Shown: positions 16,706 through 24,415 of the stretch, piece after piece
Layout of the letters: every line of letters begins with the position of its first letter
Position numbering within the stretch: the stretch's first letter is position 1
Origin: Halorarius litoreus
GTDB lineage: Archaea > Halobacteriota > Halobacteria > Halobacteriales > Haloarculaceae
Length of the DNA stretch: 64,000 bases
Reading direction: 5' to 3'
NCBI RefSeq assembly: GCF_024362405.1
Contig: NZ_CP101454.1
Location: 3,906,001 to 3,970,000 of the forward strand
Translations under genes and position numbers: made by a program
The notes under the pieces: model-generated
Database searches by the model: none
Told to the model about the DNA's origin: nothing
The model's input: only the letters and a program-made list of their open reading frames with translations

Positions 16706-17473
16706 ATGCACCGGTCGCTCGGCGTGGTGGTCCCCGCCTTCCGCCCGGACGTGGCTCGCCTCCGCGAGTACGTGACGGCGATTCACGAGCGGCTGGACCC
16801 CGACGTCGTCCGCATCGAACTCGACGCGCCGACCCGCGCGTCCGTCGACGCGCTCGCGGACCTCGACGCCGACCTCGGAACCGTTCCGTATCGACGGGGG
16901 AAGGGCGCGGCCATCACCGCCGGCTTCGAGGCGCTCGACACCGACGTGCTGTGCTTCCTGGACGCCGACGGTTCCACCCCCGTCGAGTCCGCGGCTCGAA
17001 TCGTCGACGCGCTCGACGGCGCGGACCTCGCCGTCGGCTCGCGCCGCCACCCCGACGCACGCGTGACGAGCCACCAGACCGTCGCCCGGCGGTTCCTCGG
17101 CGACGGGTTCGCCTGGGTCGCCCGCCGCCTGCTCGACGCGCACCTCTACGACTACCAGTGCGGGGCGAAGGCGCTCACTCGCGACACGTGGGAGGGCGTC
17201 CGCCAGCACCTCTACGAACCCGGCTTCGCGTGGGACGTGGAGCTGGTGGCGATGGCCGCGGCGCTCGGGTATCGCGTCGCCGAAGTTCCCATCGAGTGGG
17301 AGGACCAGCCGGGGTCGACCGTCTCGCCCGTCTCGACCGCCCTCGACATGGGCCGGGCGCTGTTCGTCGCCCGCCACCGCGCGAAACGCCTGCAGGACAG
17401 CCGCTTCCACGACGCGCTCGCAACGACCCGCGAGCAGCCCGTGGCGCTCGTCGACCGCGAGGAACAGCCGTGA
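16706..17473 (+). CDS. GT2 family glycosyltransferase (dolichyl-phosphate sugar synthase-like)
   Basis: A 255-residue glycosyltransferase of the GT-A fold. Seen are the N-terminal GVVVPAFRPD, the nucleotide-binding region RRGKGAAITAGFEA, the metal-binding DAD in CFLDADGSTPV, and GSRRHPDARVTSHQTVARRF, typical of enzymes that move a sugar from a nucleotide to dolichyl phosphate. YDYQCGAKAL and WDVELVAMAAALGYRVAEVPIEW complete the family pattern. There is no C-terminal membrane segment; the next gene, a GtrA protein, overlaps by four bases (GTGA) and may provide the membrane part. It probably supplies lipid-linked sugar for protein or lipid glycosylation. Confidence 0.9.
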   Translation: MHRSLGVVVPAFRPDVARLREYVTAIHERLDPDVVRIELDAPTRASVDALADLDADLGTVPYRRGKGAAITAGFEALDTDVLCFLDADGSTPVESAARIVDALDGADLAVGSRRHPDARVTSHQTVARRFLGDGFAWVARRLLDAHLYDYQCGAKALTRDTWEGVRQHLYEPGFAWDVELVAMAAALGYRVAEVPIEWEDQPGSTVSPVSTALDMGRALFVARHRAKRLQDSRFHDALATTREQPVALVDREEQP

Positions 17474-17937
17474 GCGTCGTCGACAAGGTCCGGTCTCGGG
17501 TGCGGGCGCTAGCGCACGTGGACCGTATCGGTCAGTTCGTCTCGGTCGGGGTCGCCGGCGCGTCGCTCGAAACGGCCATCGTGTTCGTGCTCACCGGGCT
17601 GTTGACCGTCGCGCCGCTGGCGGCGAAGGCCGTCGGCGCGGAGGCCTCCATCACGCTGATGTTCCTGTTGAACGACCGCTGGACGTTCGCCGACGAGGGC
17701 CGGAGCGGTGTGTTGGCGGTGGGCCGGCGCTATCTGAAGTCACACGTCGTGCGGCTCGGGGGGCTCTCCGTCGCGTTCGCCACGCTGTTCGTGCTCACCT
17801 CGTGGACCGACATCCGACTCGTGGTCGCCGGCGCGAACCTCTGGCCGACCATCGCCAACGTCATCGGTATCGGCGTCGGGATGACCCTCAACTACGTCGC
17901 CGAGAGCCTCGTCACCTGGCGGGTCCACGCACGGTAG
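17470..17937 (+). CDS. GtrA family membrane protein
   Basis: A 155-residue protein with four predicted membrane segments, the normal GtrA architecture: IGQFVSVGVAGASLETAIVF, then APLAAKAVGAEASITLMFLL with NDRWTFA, GGLSVAFATLFVLTS, and NVIGIGVGMTLNYVAESLVTWR. The Asn-Asp/Trp-Thr-Phe motif after segment two is typical. GtrA proteins are thought to flip or present polyprenyl-linked sugars. The GTG start overlaps the GT2 stop, so the two proteins are almost certainly made together and act in one step. Confidence 0.88.
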   Translation: MSVVDKVRSRVRALAHVDRIGQFVSVGVAGASLETAIVFVLTGLLTVAPLAAKAVGAEASITLMFLLNDRWTFADEGRSGVLAVGRRYLKSHVVRLGGLSVAFATLFVLTSWTDIRLVVAGANLWPTIANVIGIGVGMTLNYVAESLVTWRVHAR

Positions 17938-17997
17938 AATTCCACAGGCGGCGTGGCAATCACAACTCTTATTCATCCCACCCGAATACGAAGAGGT

Positions 17998-18072
17998 AGC
18001 GAGTTGGGATAGCCAGGAGATTCCGCCGGGCTCATAACCCGGAGATCGGTAGTTCAAATCTACCACTCGCTA
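17998..18072 (+). tRNA. Initiator tRNA-Met (CAU)
   Basis: A cloverleaf can be drawn: acceptor AGCGAGT (17998-18004) with ACTCGCT (18065-18071), anticodon CAT at 18033-18035, and T-arm GGTAG-TTCAAAT-CTACC. Three G-C pairs (GGG/CCC) close the anticodon stem and the acceptor begins with an A1-U72 pair; both are hallmarks of an initiator rather than elongator tRNA. CCA is not encoded and no intron is present. Confidence 0.93.
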
Positions 18073-18089
18073 CTTCTCGAGCGAACTAC

Positions 18090-18112
18090 GCCGCGAGGCC
18101 CTTCCTCGCGGC
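18090..18112 (+). other. Perfect hairpin downstream of tRNA-Met
   Basis: Arms GCCGCGAGG and CCTCGCGGC are a perfect 9-bp inverted repeat with loop CCCTT, starting 18 bp after the tRNA. It is not followed by a T run, so it may be a processing or end-protecting hairpin rather than a terminator. The rest of 18113-18263 holds no gene. Confidence 0.45.
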
Positions 18113-18263
18113 AACCGTGAGTGAAGGAATAGTGGCTGGAGATTTGAATCAGGGAGCGAACGCCGTGAGCGACCGTGGTGACGACACCAGCCGTGACCTG
18201 GTTCCGGCGCTGCCAGCACCGTGGCGCAACTCTCTCACCTGAAAAATCTCGCTGCAGACTCCG

Positions 18264-18959
18264 CTACGCGTCGACCTGTTCGATCCCGAGTTCTGCCAGC
18301 AGCGTCCGCGCCGCCGCGGCCGACGACGGTGGGCCGCGGGCGGTCACGAGGTCACCGTCGACCGTGACCGACGTGTCGGCATCGAGTTCCGCGTCCCAGT
18401 CACCGCCCGCGGCTTTCACCTCGTCTTCGACCCAGTACGGGAGCTTTCGGCCGTCGGGCATCCGGTCGTACTCGTCGACGATGCCCTCCTCCCACGCGTT
18501 CGGGAAGCCGGTCACGTCGCGGCCCGCGACGAGGAACCCGCCGTCGGAGTCGCGGGTGAACGCGAGGATGCCAACGGCGTGGCAGACGACCAGTGCCGTC
18601 GAGTCGTCGGCCTCCACGGCGTCGCGGAGCAGCGCCCGGGCGTGGCTGTCCTGGTTGACGTCCCACTCGGTGCCGTGACCGCCGGGGAAGACGACCGCGT
18701 CGTAGTCGGCTGCCGACACGGCGGCGGTCGGGACCGGGTCGTTCAGCCGCGGGTCGGTCTCGTGGACCTCGCGGACGTGTTCGGCCGTCTCCTCGCCGAC
18801 CTCCTCGGGGTCAGCGGACCGCTCGTCGAGGACCGGTTTCCCACCGGAGGGGGTCGCGACGGTTATCTCGACGCCGGCGTCGTCGAGCATGGTCAGCGGC
18901 TCGATACACTCCTCGCCCCAGTATCCCTCTTCGCTAACGACGAACAACGCGTCAGTCAT
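18264..18959 (-). CDS. DJ-1/PfpI family protein (Hsp31-like class I amidotransferase fold)
   Basis: A 231-residue protein. The nucleophile elbow is ALVVCHAVGIL with Cys126 followed by His127; the conserved Glu near the N-terminus lies in SEEGYWGEECIEPL; FPGGHGTEWD forms the loop typical of Hsp31/glyoxalase III-like members. Such proteins act as deglycases, glutathione-independent glyoxalases or chaperones; which applies here is not resolved by sequence. FPNAWEEGIVDEYDRMPDG and LPYWVEDEV match the longer Hsp31-type branch. It is 66 bp downstream of the purine phosphoribosyltransferase gene on the same strand. Confidence 0.87.
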   Translation of the reverse strand: MTDALFVVSEEGYWGEECIEPLTMLDDAGVEITVATPSGGKPVLDERSADPEEVGEETAEHVREVHETDPRLNDPVPTAAVSAADYDAVVFPGGHGTEWDVNQDSHARALLRDAVEADDSTALVVCHAVGILAFTRDSDGGFLVAGRDVTGFPNAWEEGIVDEYDRMPDGRKLPYWVEDEVKAAGGDWDAELDADTSVTVDGDLVTARGPPSSAAAARTLLAELGIEQVDA

Positions 18960-19025
18960 GCGGCGGCCCTAGTCGAGTGACACAAGAAAGGAGCAGGGAA
19001 GCCGGCGCCCTTGCCGGTGGTGGCG

Positions 19026-19595
19026 TCAGCCGTCGCCGTGCGCGTCTGTGATGACGACTTCGCCGTCGACGACGTCGACGTTGATGAGCGTCTTCGCGTC
19101 GTAGTTCGTCTCCTCCATCTTGTTGACGCCGCCTGACTTCTTGATGACCGCGACCACGTCGACGATGTCCGCACCGACGTCGTCGAGCGCGTTGACGATG
19201 GCGCTGAGCGTGCCGCCCGTCGAGAGCACGTCGTCGAGCACGAGCACGCGGTCGCCCGCCTCCACGTCGTTGATGTACATCTCGGACTCGGAGTAGCCGG
19301 TGACCTGCGAGAGCGCGACCTCGCCCGGGAGCCCGTACTCGCGCTTGCGGACGACGACGAGCGGGATGTCCGTCATGAGCGACACCGCCGTGGAGAGGTG
19401 GATGCCCATGGCGGCGGGCGTGACGATCTTGTCGACGTCCTCGAGGTTCGCCTTGCGGATGATCTTGATGACGATCTCGCGGAGGAGCGAGGGTTCGAGC
19501 ATCGGGACCCCGTCGCTGATGGGGTGGACGAAGTAGTGGTAGCCGTCTTTCTCGATGATGGGTGCGTCCCGCAACGACTGCGCGAGTTGGTCCAT
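19026..19595 (-). CDS. hpt: Hypoxanthine/guanine phosphoribosyltransferase
   Basis: A 189-residue purine salvage enzyme that joins hypoxanthine or guanine to PRPP. The PRPP-binding motif is [13 protein letters not shown], and [34 protein letters not shown] (quoted in part) is the substrate-binding region typical of the archaeal family related to adenine and xanthine phosphoribosyltransferases. A TATA-like gtttttacc lies about 27 bp before the ATG, so the mRNA is probably leaderless. Length matches archaeal orthologues. Confidence 0.92.
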   Translation of the reverse strand: MDQLAQSLRDAPIIEKDGYHYFVHPISDGVPMLEPSLLREIVIKIIRKANLEDVDKIVTPAAMGIHLSTAVSLMTDIPLVVVRKREYGLPGEVALSQVTGYSESEMYINDVEAGDRVLVLDDVLSTGGTLSAIVNALDDVGADIVDVVAVIKKSGGVNKMEETNYDAKTLINVDVVDGEVVITDAHGDG

Positions 19596-19801
19596 GTCGC
19601 CGGTGCGGTGGGGGCGAGGTAAAAACTGACGATAGGGGTGTGCGCGTCGGTACCACGCCCCGGCTTTCGTCCCGCTGATGCGCGGTCGAGCGGCACTAAC
19701 GGCCCGTTAACGATGGGGGTGTCTATCGGTTCGGTGCCTGGATCGCCCGTATCTGAGCCGCCCACCTGATACCCATCTGTCGGGAGTGGAAGAGAGTGCT
19801 T

Positions 19802-19832
19802 AGCTATCGTAATGCAAGTGTAATGCATAGCT
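19802..19832 (+). promoter_or_regulatory. Candidate operator upstream of the first pilin gene
   Basis: Nested repeats 50-80 bp before the pilin ATG: a direct repeat GTAATGCA at 19809-19816 and 19820-19827, 11 bp apart (about one helical turn), flanked by inverted AGCTAT (19802) and ATAGCT (19827). The spacing fits a bound dimer. Function is inferred only. Confidence 0.35.
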
Positions 19833-19882
19833 GGTTCGAGGGGAGTGGGCGACCACGGGGCCCCTGCGGACGGAACACAATT

Positions 19883-20356
19883 ATGCAACTCAAACAGCTG
19901 TTCGACGGCGACGAGAGAGGCGCGACGCCGGTCATCGGCATCGTGCTGATGGTGGCGATTGCCGTGATCCTCGCGGCGCTCGTGAGTACCGAGGCACTCG
20001 CACTGGGGCGGCACTCCGCGGAGGCAGGGCCATCGGCGGTTATCCAGTTCGACTACGACGCGTCCGTGACTGGGACGGAGGGCGACGCGTGGGGCCGAGA
20101 CAACACCGGCGGCACCTACGACGGCCAGTTGACCATCTCGCACGAGGGGGGTGAAGCCATCCCCGTCGGCCGCCTGACGCTGGTCGGGGTCGACGGAACG
20201 GAACTCGCGTTCTCGCAGCCCAGTGGAGTCGGGACCCACTTCGACGCGGGCGACGAGCTGACCGTCTGGGTCCACGAGGACGACACGGTCCGCATCGTCT
20301 GGGACTCGCGCGAGGGCACGAAGTCCACCGCCGTCGCAGTCTGGGAAGGCGCCTGA
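19883..20356 (+). CDS. Type IV pilin (archaeal Pilin_N domain)
   Basis: A 157-residue secreted pilin-like protein. The class III signal is short and charged (MQLKQLFDGDERGA), with predicted prepilin peptidase cleavage just before TPVIG, followed by the hydrophobic assembly helix GIVLMVAIAVILAALVST. The remaining domain is an acidic beta fold with the shared motifs EGDAWGRDNTGGTY and TVRIVWDSREGTKSTAVAVWEG. It is a paralogue of the next gene; both end in the same pattern. It probably forms or decorates adhesive pili. No pilus assembly ATPase or platform gene is in the window, so it must use a machine encoded elsewhere. Confidence 0.88.
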   Translation: MQLKQLFDGDERGATPVIGIVLMVAIAVILAALVSTEALALGRHSAEAGPSAVIQFDYDASVTGTEGDAWGRDNTGGTYDGQLTISHEGGEAIPVGRLTLVGVDGTELAFSQPSGVGTHFDAGDELTVWVHEDDTVRIVWDSREGTKSTAVAVWEGA

Positions 20357-20507
20357 GTCCGGAATCGGTACGTACGACAGACGACCGGGGTGGGAGAGAC
20401 CCGGTATCGTCTCGACGGAGCGGGACAAGCACGTGTATTTATGGTTAGTGAACAGTAGCTTCTGGTAGTAATGTGGGGGGCAGTCCACGCGTGGAGGCCG
20501 GCCGTCG

Positions 20508-20987
20508 ATGCTTGAACGATTGAAGACCGACGCCCGGGGGGTGACGCCGGTCGTCGGTATCCTCATGATGATCGCCGTCGCGATAATCCTCGCGTCGCTC
20601 GTCAGCATCCAGGCGTTCGGCCTGTTCGGCGTCGCGAACGACCCGGGGCCGAACATGGACATCGCGTTCAACTACTCCACGAGTGCGCCCGACACCGCCG
20701 AGGACTCGTGGGGCCGAAATAACACCAATGGCACGTACGCCGGACTTCTGACGTTCACGCTCGAACAGGGCGAGGAGGTCTCACCTCAGCGGTTCGAAGT
20801 CGTCGGCGCAGCCAACCTCGACGACGGGGCGTTCGCGTCGACGGACGAACTCGACGGCGAGGAGTTCTACGAGGTGGGCGACACGCTCCGCGTCTGGGTC
20901 GAAGCTGACGACACCGTCGTCATCGTCTGGCGCGACCCCGGTGGAGAGAAGACCACCGCCGTCGCCGTGTGGGACCACGGGCAGTGA
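20508..20987 (+). CDS. Type IV pilin, paralogue
   Basis: A 159-residue pilin with the signal MLERLKTDARGVTPVVG, assembly helix GILMMIAVAIILASLVSI, and a globular domain parallel to the previous gene (EDSWGRNNTNGTYAGLLTF; VVIVWRDPGGEKTTAVAVWD). The two arose by tandem duplication and then diverged, since most of the middle differs. NTNGTY and NYS are N-glycosylation sequons absent at matching places in the first pilin. A TATA-like tatttatgg at about 20436 is separate from that of the first pilin, so the two may be expressed independently. Confidence 0.88.
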   Translation: MLERLKTDARGVTPVVGILMMIAVAIILASLVSIQAFGLFGVANDPGPNMDIAFNYSTSAPDTAEDSWGRNNTNGTYAGLLTFTLEQGEEVSPQRFEVVGAANLDDGAFASTDELDGEEFYEVGDTLRVWVEADDTVVIVWRDPGGEKTTAVAVWDHGQ

Positions 20988-21096
20988 CGGCGTCACCCGG
21001 GGGCGTCGGCGGACGGCGCCACCGGAGATAGCGGCAATCGGCCCGTAGTCGCCCGCTTTGAGAAGCATTAAGTCCGGCGCGGGCACCGTTCCGCGT

Positions 21097-23565
21097 GTGC
21101 AACCGAGCCCCGACGCGTTAGTCGCCGCGCTCGCGCTCCCGTTCCTCGGAGCGGCGGCGACCCCGCTCGTCCACCGGCTGCTCGGCGAGCGGACGGCGTA
21201 CTACGCCGCGGCCATCGCCGCAGCCTCGTTCGCGCTCATCGCCGGTCAGTACGGCGTCGCGCTCCACGCCGACCCCGCAACGAGCGGCGTCGGCTTCGAG
21301 TGGATTCCCGCACTCGGGGTGTCGCTTTCGTTCTATCTCGACGGCCTCGCGCTCCTCATCAGCTTCCTCGCCTCCGGCATCGGGATCCTCATCTTCGTCT
21401 ACTCCGGCGGCTACATGCACGGCGAGTCGGGCCAGCTCAAATACTACGCCACGCTGCTCGCGTTCATGGGGTCGATGCTCGGCGTCGCGCTCGCCGCCGA
21501 CCTCGTCGCCCTGTTCGTGTTCTGGGAACTCACCTCCGTCACCTCCTTCCTCCTCATCGGCCACTACCAGCGGACCGATTCGGGGCGGTACGCCGCCCGG
21601 AAGTCCATGCTCATCACGGTCTCCGGCGGGCTGTTCATGCTCGTCGGCTTCCTCCTGATCGCGTTCGTCGCCGGCCAGTCGAGTGAGCTGACCCGGACGC
21701 TCACGCTCGTCGGGACGCCCGACTCGCTCATCGCGAACGCCGAGGCCGTCCGGGCGGCGCTCGAATCACAGGGACTGCTGCTCCCCGCCATCGTGCTCGT
21801 CGCCATCGGGGCGGTCACGAAGTCGGCTCAGGTACCGTTCCACATCTGGCTGCCGAACGCGATGGAAGCCCCCACACCGGTGTCGGCGTTCCTCCACAGC
21901 GCCACGATGGTGAAGGCGGGCGTCTATCTGGTGGGGCGGTTCCGACCGCTGTTCCTCCCCGAGTCGGCGACGCCCGACTGGATGCTCGTCATCGCCACGC
22001 TCGGGCTCGTCTCGATGGCCATCACCGCGATTCTGGCCGTCGGTGCGACCGACATCAAGGAACTGCTCGCGTACTCGACGGCCTCGCACCTCGGGCTCAT
22101 CATCGCCGGCTACGGGCTCGCGACCATCTACGGCGCCGAGACCGGCGCGTTCCACATCCTCAACCACGCGCTGTTCAAGGCGACGCTGTTCATGGTTGCA
22201 GGAATAATCGCCCACGAGGCCGGCACGCGCTACATCCCCGACCTCGCCGGGCTGCGGAAGGAGCTCCCGATTACCGCGGGCATCACCGCCGTCGCAGCGC
22301 TCGGGATGGCCGGGGTCCCGCCGTTCAACGGCTTCTACTCGAAGGAGTTGCTGTTCGAGGCCACGTACGAGATCGCCGCCCTCGAAGGTGGACTGTTCTG
22401 GCTCTACCCCGTCATCGCGGTGTTCGGCAGCGTGTTCACGTTCCTCTACTCGATTCGCTTCCTGATGCTGTTCTTCGGTGAGAAACCCGAGGAGCTCCAC
22501 GCGCACCGCCCGCCGTGGGCGATGCTCGCGCCACCGCTCCTGCTCGCCGGCATCGCGCTCGTCGTCGGCCTCGGCGGCGTGACCGGCACACTGGGATTCC
22601 ACCTGACGCCGGTCGAGGAGTTCGTCGCCGCCGTCACGGCCTCCAGCGCCGTCGGTGAGTTCCACGGGTTCAGCTACAAGTTCCCGACCGAACTCACGCC
22701 GTACGTCGTGATGAGCGCCATCACCATCGTCGTCGGCGCCGTGGCCTATCCGTTCTACGACCGGCTCCACCGTGGCGTCCGTCGGCTGCGTGCGGTTCCG
22801 GTGACGAGTCCGAACTGGTACTACGACTCCGGGCTCGCGGCCGCGAACCGGCTGTCGCCGACCGTCGCCGGAGTCGTCCACAACGGCGTCCTCCGCCGGT
22901 ACGCCTACACCGTGCTGGCGGCAGTGAGCGCGCTCGCACTTGGTGGCTACGTCGCGGCAGACGCAGCCCTCCCCGGCTTCACCGGCTTCGGCGCGACGCT
23001 CCCCATCGCACTGGTCCTGCTGGTGGCCGTGCTGGGGGCAGTCGCCGTCCTCGCCGCCAACTCCCACGTCGCCGGCGTGCTGACGCTCTCCATCCTCGGA
23101 TTCATGGTCGCGCTGTTCTTCGTGCTCGCCGATGCCCCGGACCTCGCGCTCACGCAGCTCGTCATCGAGACGCTCGTGCTCATCATCTTCCTGCTCGTTC
23201 TCGACCGCATCCCCTCGTGGTACGGCGAACTGAGGAACCGCGAGGTCGTCGCCGACGTGCTGCTGTCGGGGACCGTCGGCGTGACCGTGTTCTTCACCGT
23301 CCTGCTGGCGACCGCCGCGAAGCCTGACGACGGCATCGCACAGTTCTTCGTCGAGACCGCGCCCGTCCCCGAAGAACACGGGATGTGGATTCTCGACGCC
23401 GGCGGCGGTGGCAACATCGTGAACGTCATCCTCGTCGACTTCCGGGCGTTCGACACCCTGGGCGAGATCTCGGTCGTCGCGATGGCCGCGCTCTCCGTGC
23501 TGACGCTCATCGGGATGCGTGGCCGCGGCGAGCGTGGCGACGGCAACGGAGGTGACCACGCGTGA
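21097..23565 (+). CDS. mrpA: Mrp antiporter subunit A (MnhA/MrpA)
   Basis: An 822-residue polytopic membrane protein, the largest subunit of the Mrp Na+(K+)/H+ antiporter and homologous to NuoL of complex I. The proton-channel core includes FVFWELTSVTSFLLIGHY, KSAQVPFHIWLPNAMEAPTPVSAFLHSATMVKAG (quoted in part; contains the key Lys and His), and the C-terminal MnhA extension with APDLALTQLVIETLVLIIFLLVLDR, which corresponds to MbhD/MbhE-like segments. The start is GTG 21097, chosen because a TATA-like gcattaagt lies about 27 bp upstream. It opens a seven-gene operon with overlapping genes in the order A to G. Confidence 0.93.
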   Translation: MQPSPDALVAALALPFLGAAATPLVHRLLGERTAYYAAAIAAASFALIAGQYGVALHADPATSGVGFEWIPALGVSLSFYLDGLALLISFLASGIGILIFVYSGGYMHGESGQLKYYATLLAFMGSMLGVALAADLVALFVFWELTSVTSFLLIGHYQRTDSGRYAARKSMLITVSGGLFMLVGFLLIAFVAGQSSELTRTLTLVGTPDSLIANAEAVRAALESQGLLLPAIVLVAIGAVTKSAQVPFHIWLPNAMEAPTPVSAFLHSATMVKAGVYLVGRFRPLFLPESATPDWMLVIATLGLVSMAITAILAVGATDIKELLAYSTASHLGLIIAGYGLATIYGAETGAFHILNHALFKATLFMVAGIIAHEAGTRYIPDLAGLRKELPITAGITAVAALGMAGVPPFNGFYSKELLFEATYEIAALEGGLFWLYPVIAVFGSVFTFLYSIRFLMLFFGEKPEELHAHRPPWAMLAPPLLLAGIALVVGLGGVTGTLGFHLTPVEEFVAAVTASSAVGEFHGFSYKFPTELTPYVVMSAITIVVGAVAYPFYDRLHRGVRRLRAVPVTSPNWYYDSGLAAANRLSPTVAGVVHNGVLRRYAYTVLAAVSALALGGYVAADAALPGFTGFGATLPIALVLLVAVLGAVAVLAANSHVAGVLTLSILGFMVALFFVLADAPDLALTQLVIETLVLIIFLLVLDRIPSWYGELRNREVVADVLLSGTVGVTVFFTVLLATAAKPDDGIAQFFVETAPVPEEHGMWILDAGGGGNIVNVILVDFRAFDTLGEISVVAMAALSVLTLIGMRGRGERGDGNGGDHA

Positions 23566-24035
23566 CCCAGGAGCGCGAGACGACGGTCATCGCGAAGACG
23601 GTCACGCGGACGGTCGTCCCGCTCATCATCGTGGTCGCGATCGCGCTGCTGTTCCAGGGCCACAACCTCCCCGGCGGCGGATTCATCGCGGGCGTGCTGA
23701 CCTGTACGGCCGTCGCACTCACCTACATCATCTACGGCATCGAGTTCATCCAGCGCGACCTGCTCGGCGTCGACGGGGCTGGCCCGGGCGTGCTCGCAGG
23801 GCTCCCGCGTTGGTACGCCCGGCTGTTCGCCGTCGGGCTCGCGCTCGCCGTCGTGTCGGGAATCGTCGCCATGCTGCTCGGCTACCCGTTCCTCACGCAA
23901 GCCGTGGTGTTCCTGAAGGGCGTCCCGGTCTACGAGGAGTTCGAGGTGGCGAGCGCGTTCGCGTTCGACCTCGGCGTCTACTTCGTGGTCGTCGGGGGGC
24001 TCATGACCATCGTCGCGGTGGTGGGACGCGAATGA
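23562..24035 (+). CDS. mrpB: Mrp antiporter subunit B
   Basis: A 157-residue protein with four membrane segments. The MnhB signature is the loop FQGHNLPGGGFIAGV after the first segment. The GTG start overlaps the mrpA stop by four bases (GTGA). In the complex it sits with the C-terminal part of subunit A, near the lateral sodium/proton path. Confidence 0.92.
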   Translation: MTQERETTVIAKTVTRTVVPLIIVVAIALLFQGHNLPGGGFIAGVLTCTAVALTYIIYGIEFIQRDLLGVDGAGPGVLAGLPRWYARLFAVGLALAVVSGIVAMLLGYPFLTQAVVFLKGVPVYEEFEVASAFAFDLGVYFVVVGGLMTIVAVVGRE

Positions 24036-24415
24036 CCCAGTTCGTCCTCGCGGTCGTGCTCGGGCTTCTGTTCGCGTTCGGGACGTTCCTCGTCCTCCGG
24101 CGTGACCTCGTTCGCGTGGTCTGGGGCGTCACCATCATGTCGCAGGCGACGAACGTCTACCTCGTCACGATGGGTGGGCTCGCCGGCGCGGTGCCCGTCA
24201 TCGCCCACGGTGCCCACGGCGAGACGGGGGCGATCACGGACCCGCTCGTGCAGGCGCTCGTCCTGACGGCCATCGTCATCGGCTTCGGGACGACCGCGTT
24301 CGCGCTCGTGCTCACCTACCGCGTGTACGAGGAGCACGGCACCATCGACCTCGAAGAGCTCGGGGAGTACGACCCCGTCGGGGCGACCGAGGGAGGTGAT
24401 GGCGATGGCGCCTGA
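24032..24415 (+). CDS. mrpC: Mrp antiporter subunit C
   Basis: A 127-residue, three-segment protein homologous to NuoK. Seen are LVRVVWGVTIMSQATNVYLV in the second segment and TDPLVQALVLTAIVIGFGTTA in the third, the standard MnhC pattern. The acidic tail after residue 105 is usual for haloarchaea. The start overlaps the mrpB stop (ATGA), and its own end overlaps mrpD. Confidence 0.92.
   Translation: MTQFVLAVVLGLLFAFGTFLVLRRDLVRVVWGVTIMSQATNVYLVTMGGLAGAVPVIAHGAHGETGAITDPLVQALVLTAIVIGFGTTAFALVLTYRVYEEHGTIDLEELGEYDPVGATEGGDGDGA

Noticed and set aside
21766-23559. Minus-strand open frame (597 codons) across mrpA
   Set aside because: Highly charged low-complexity translation; mrpA on the plus strand has all family motifs.
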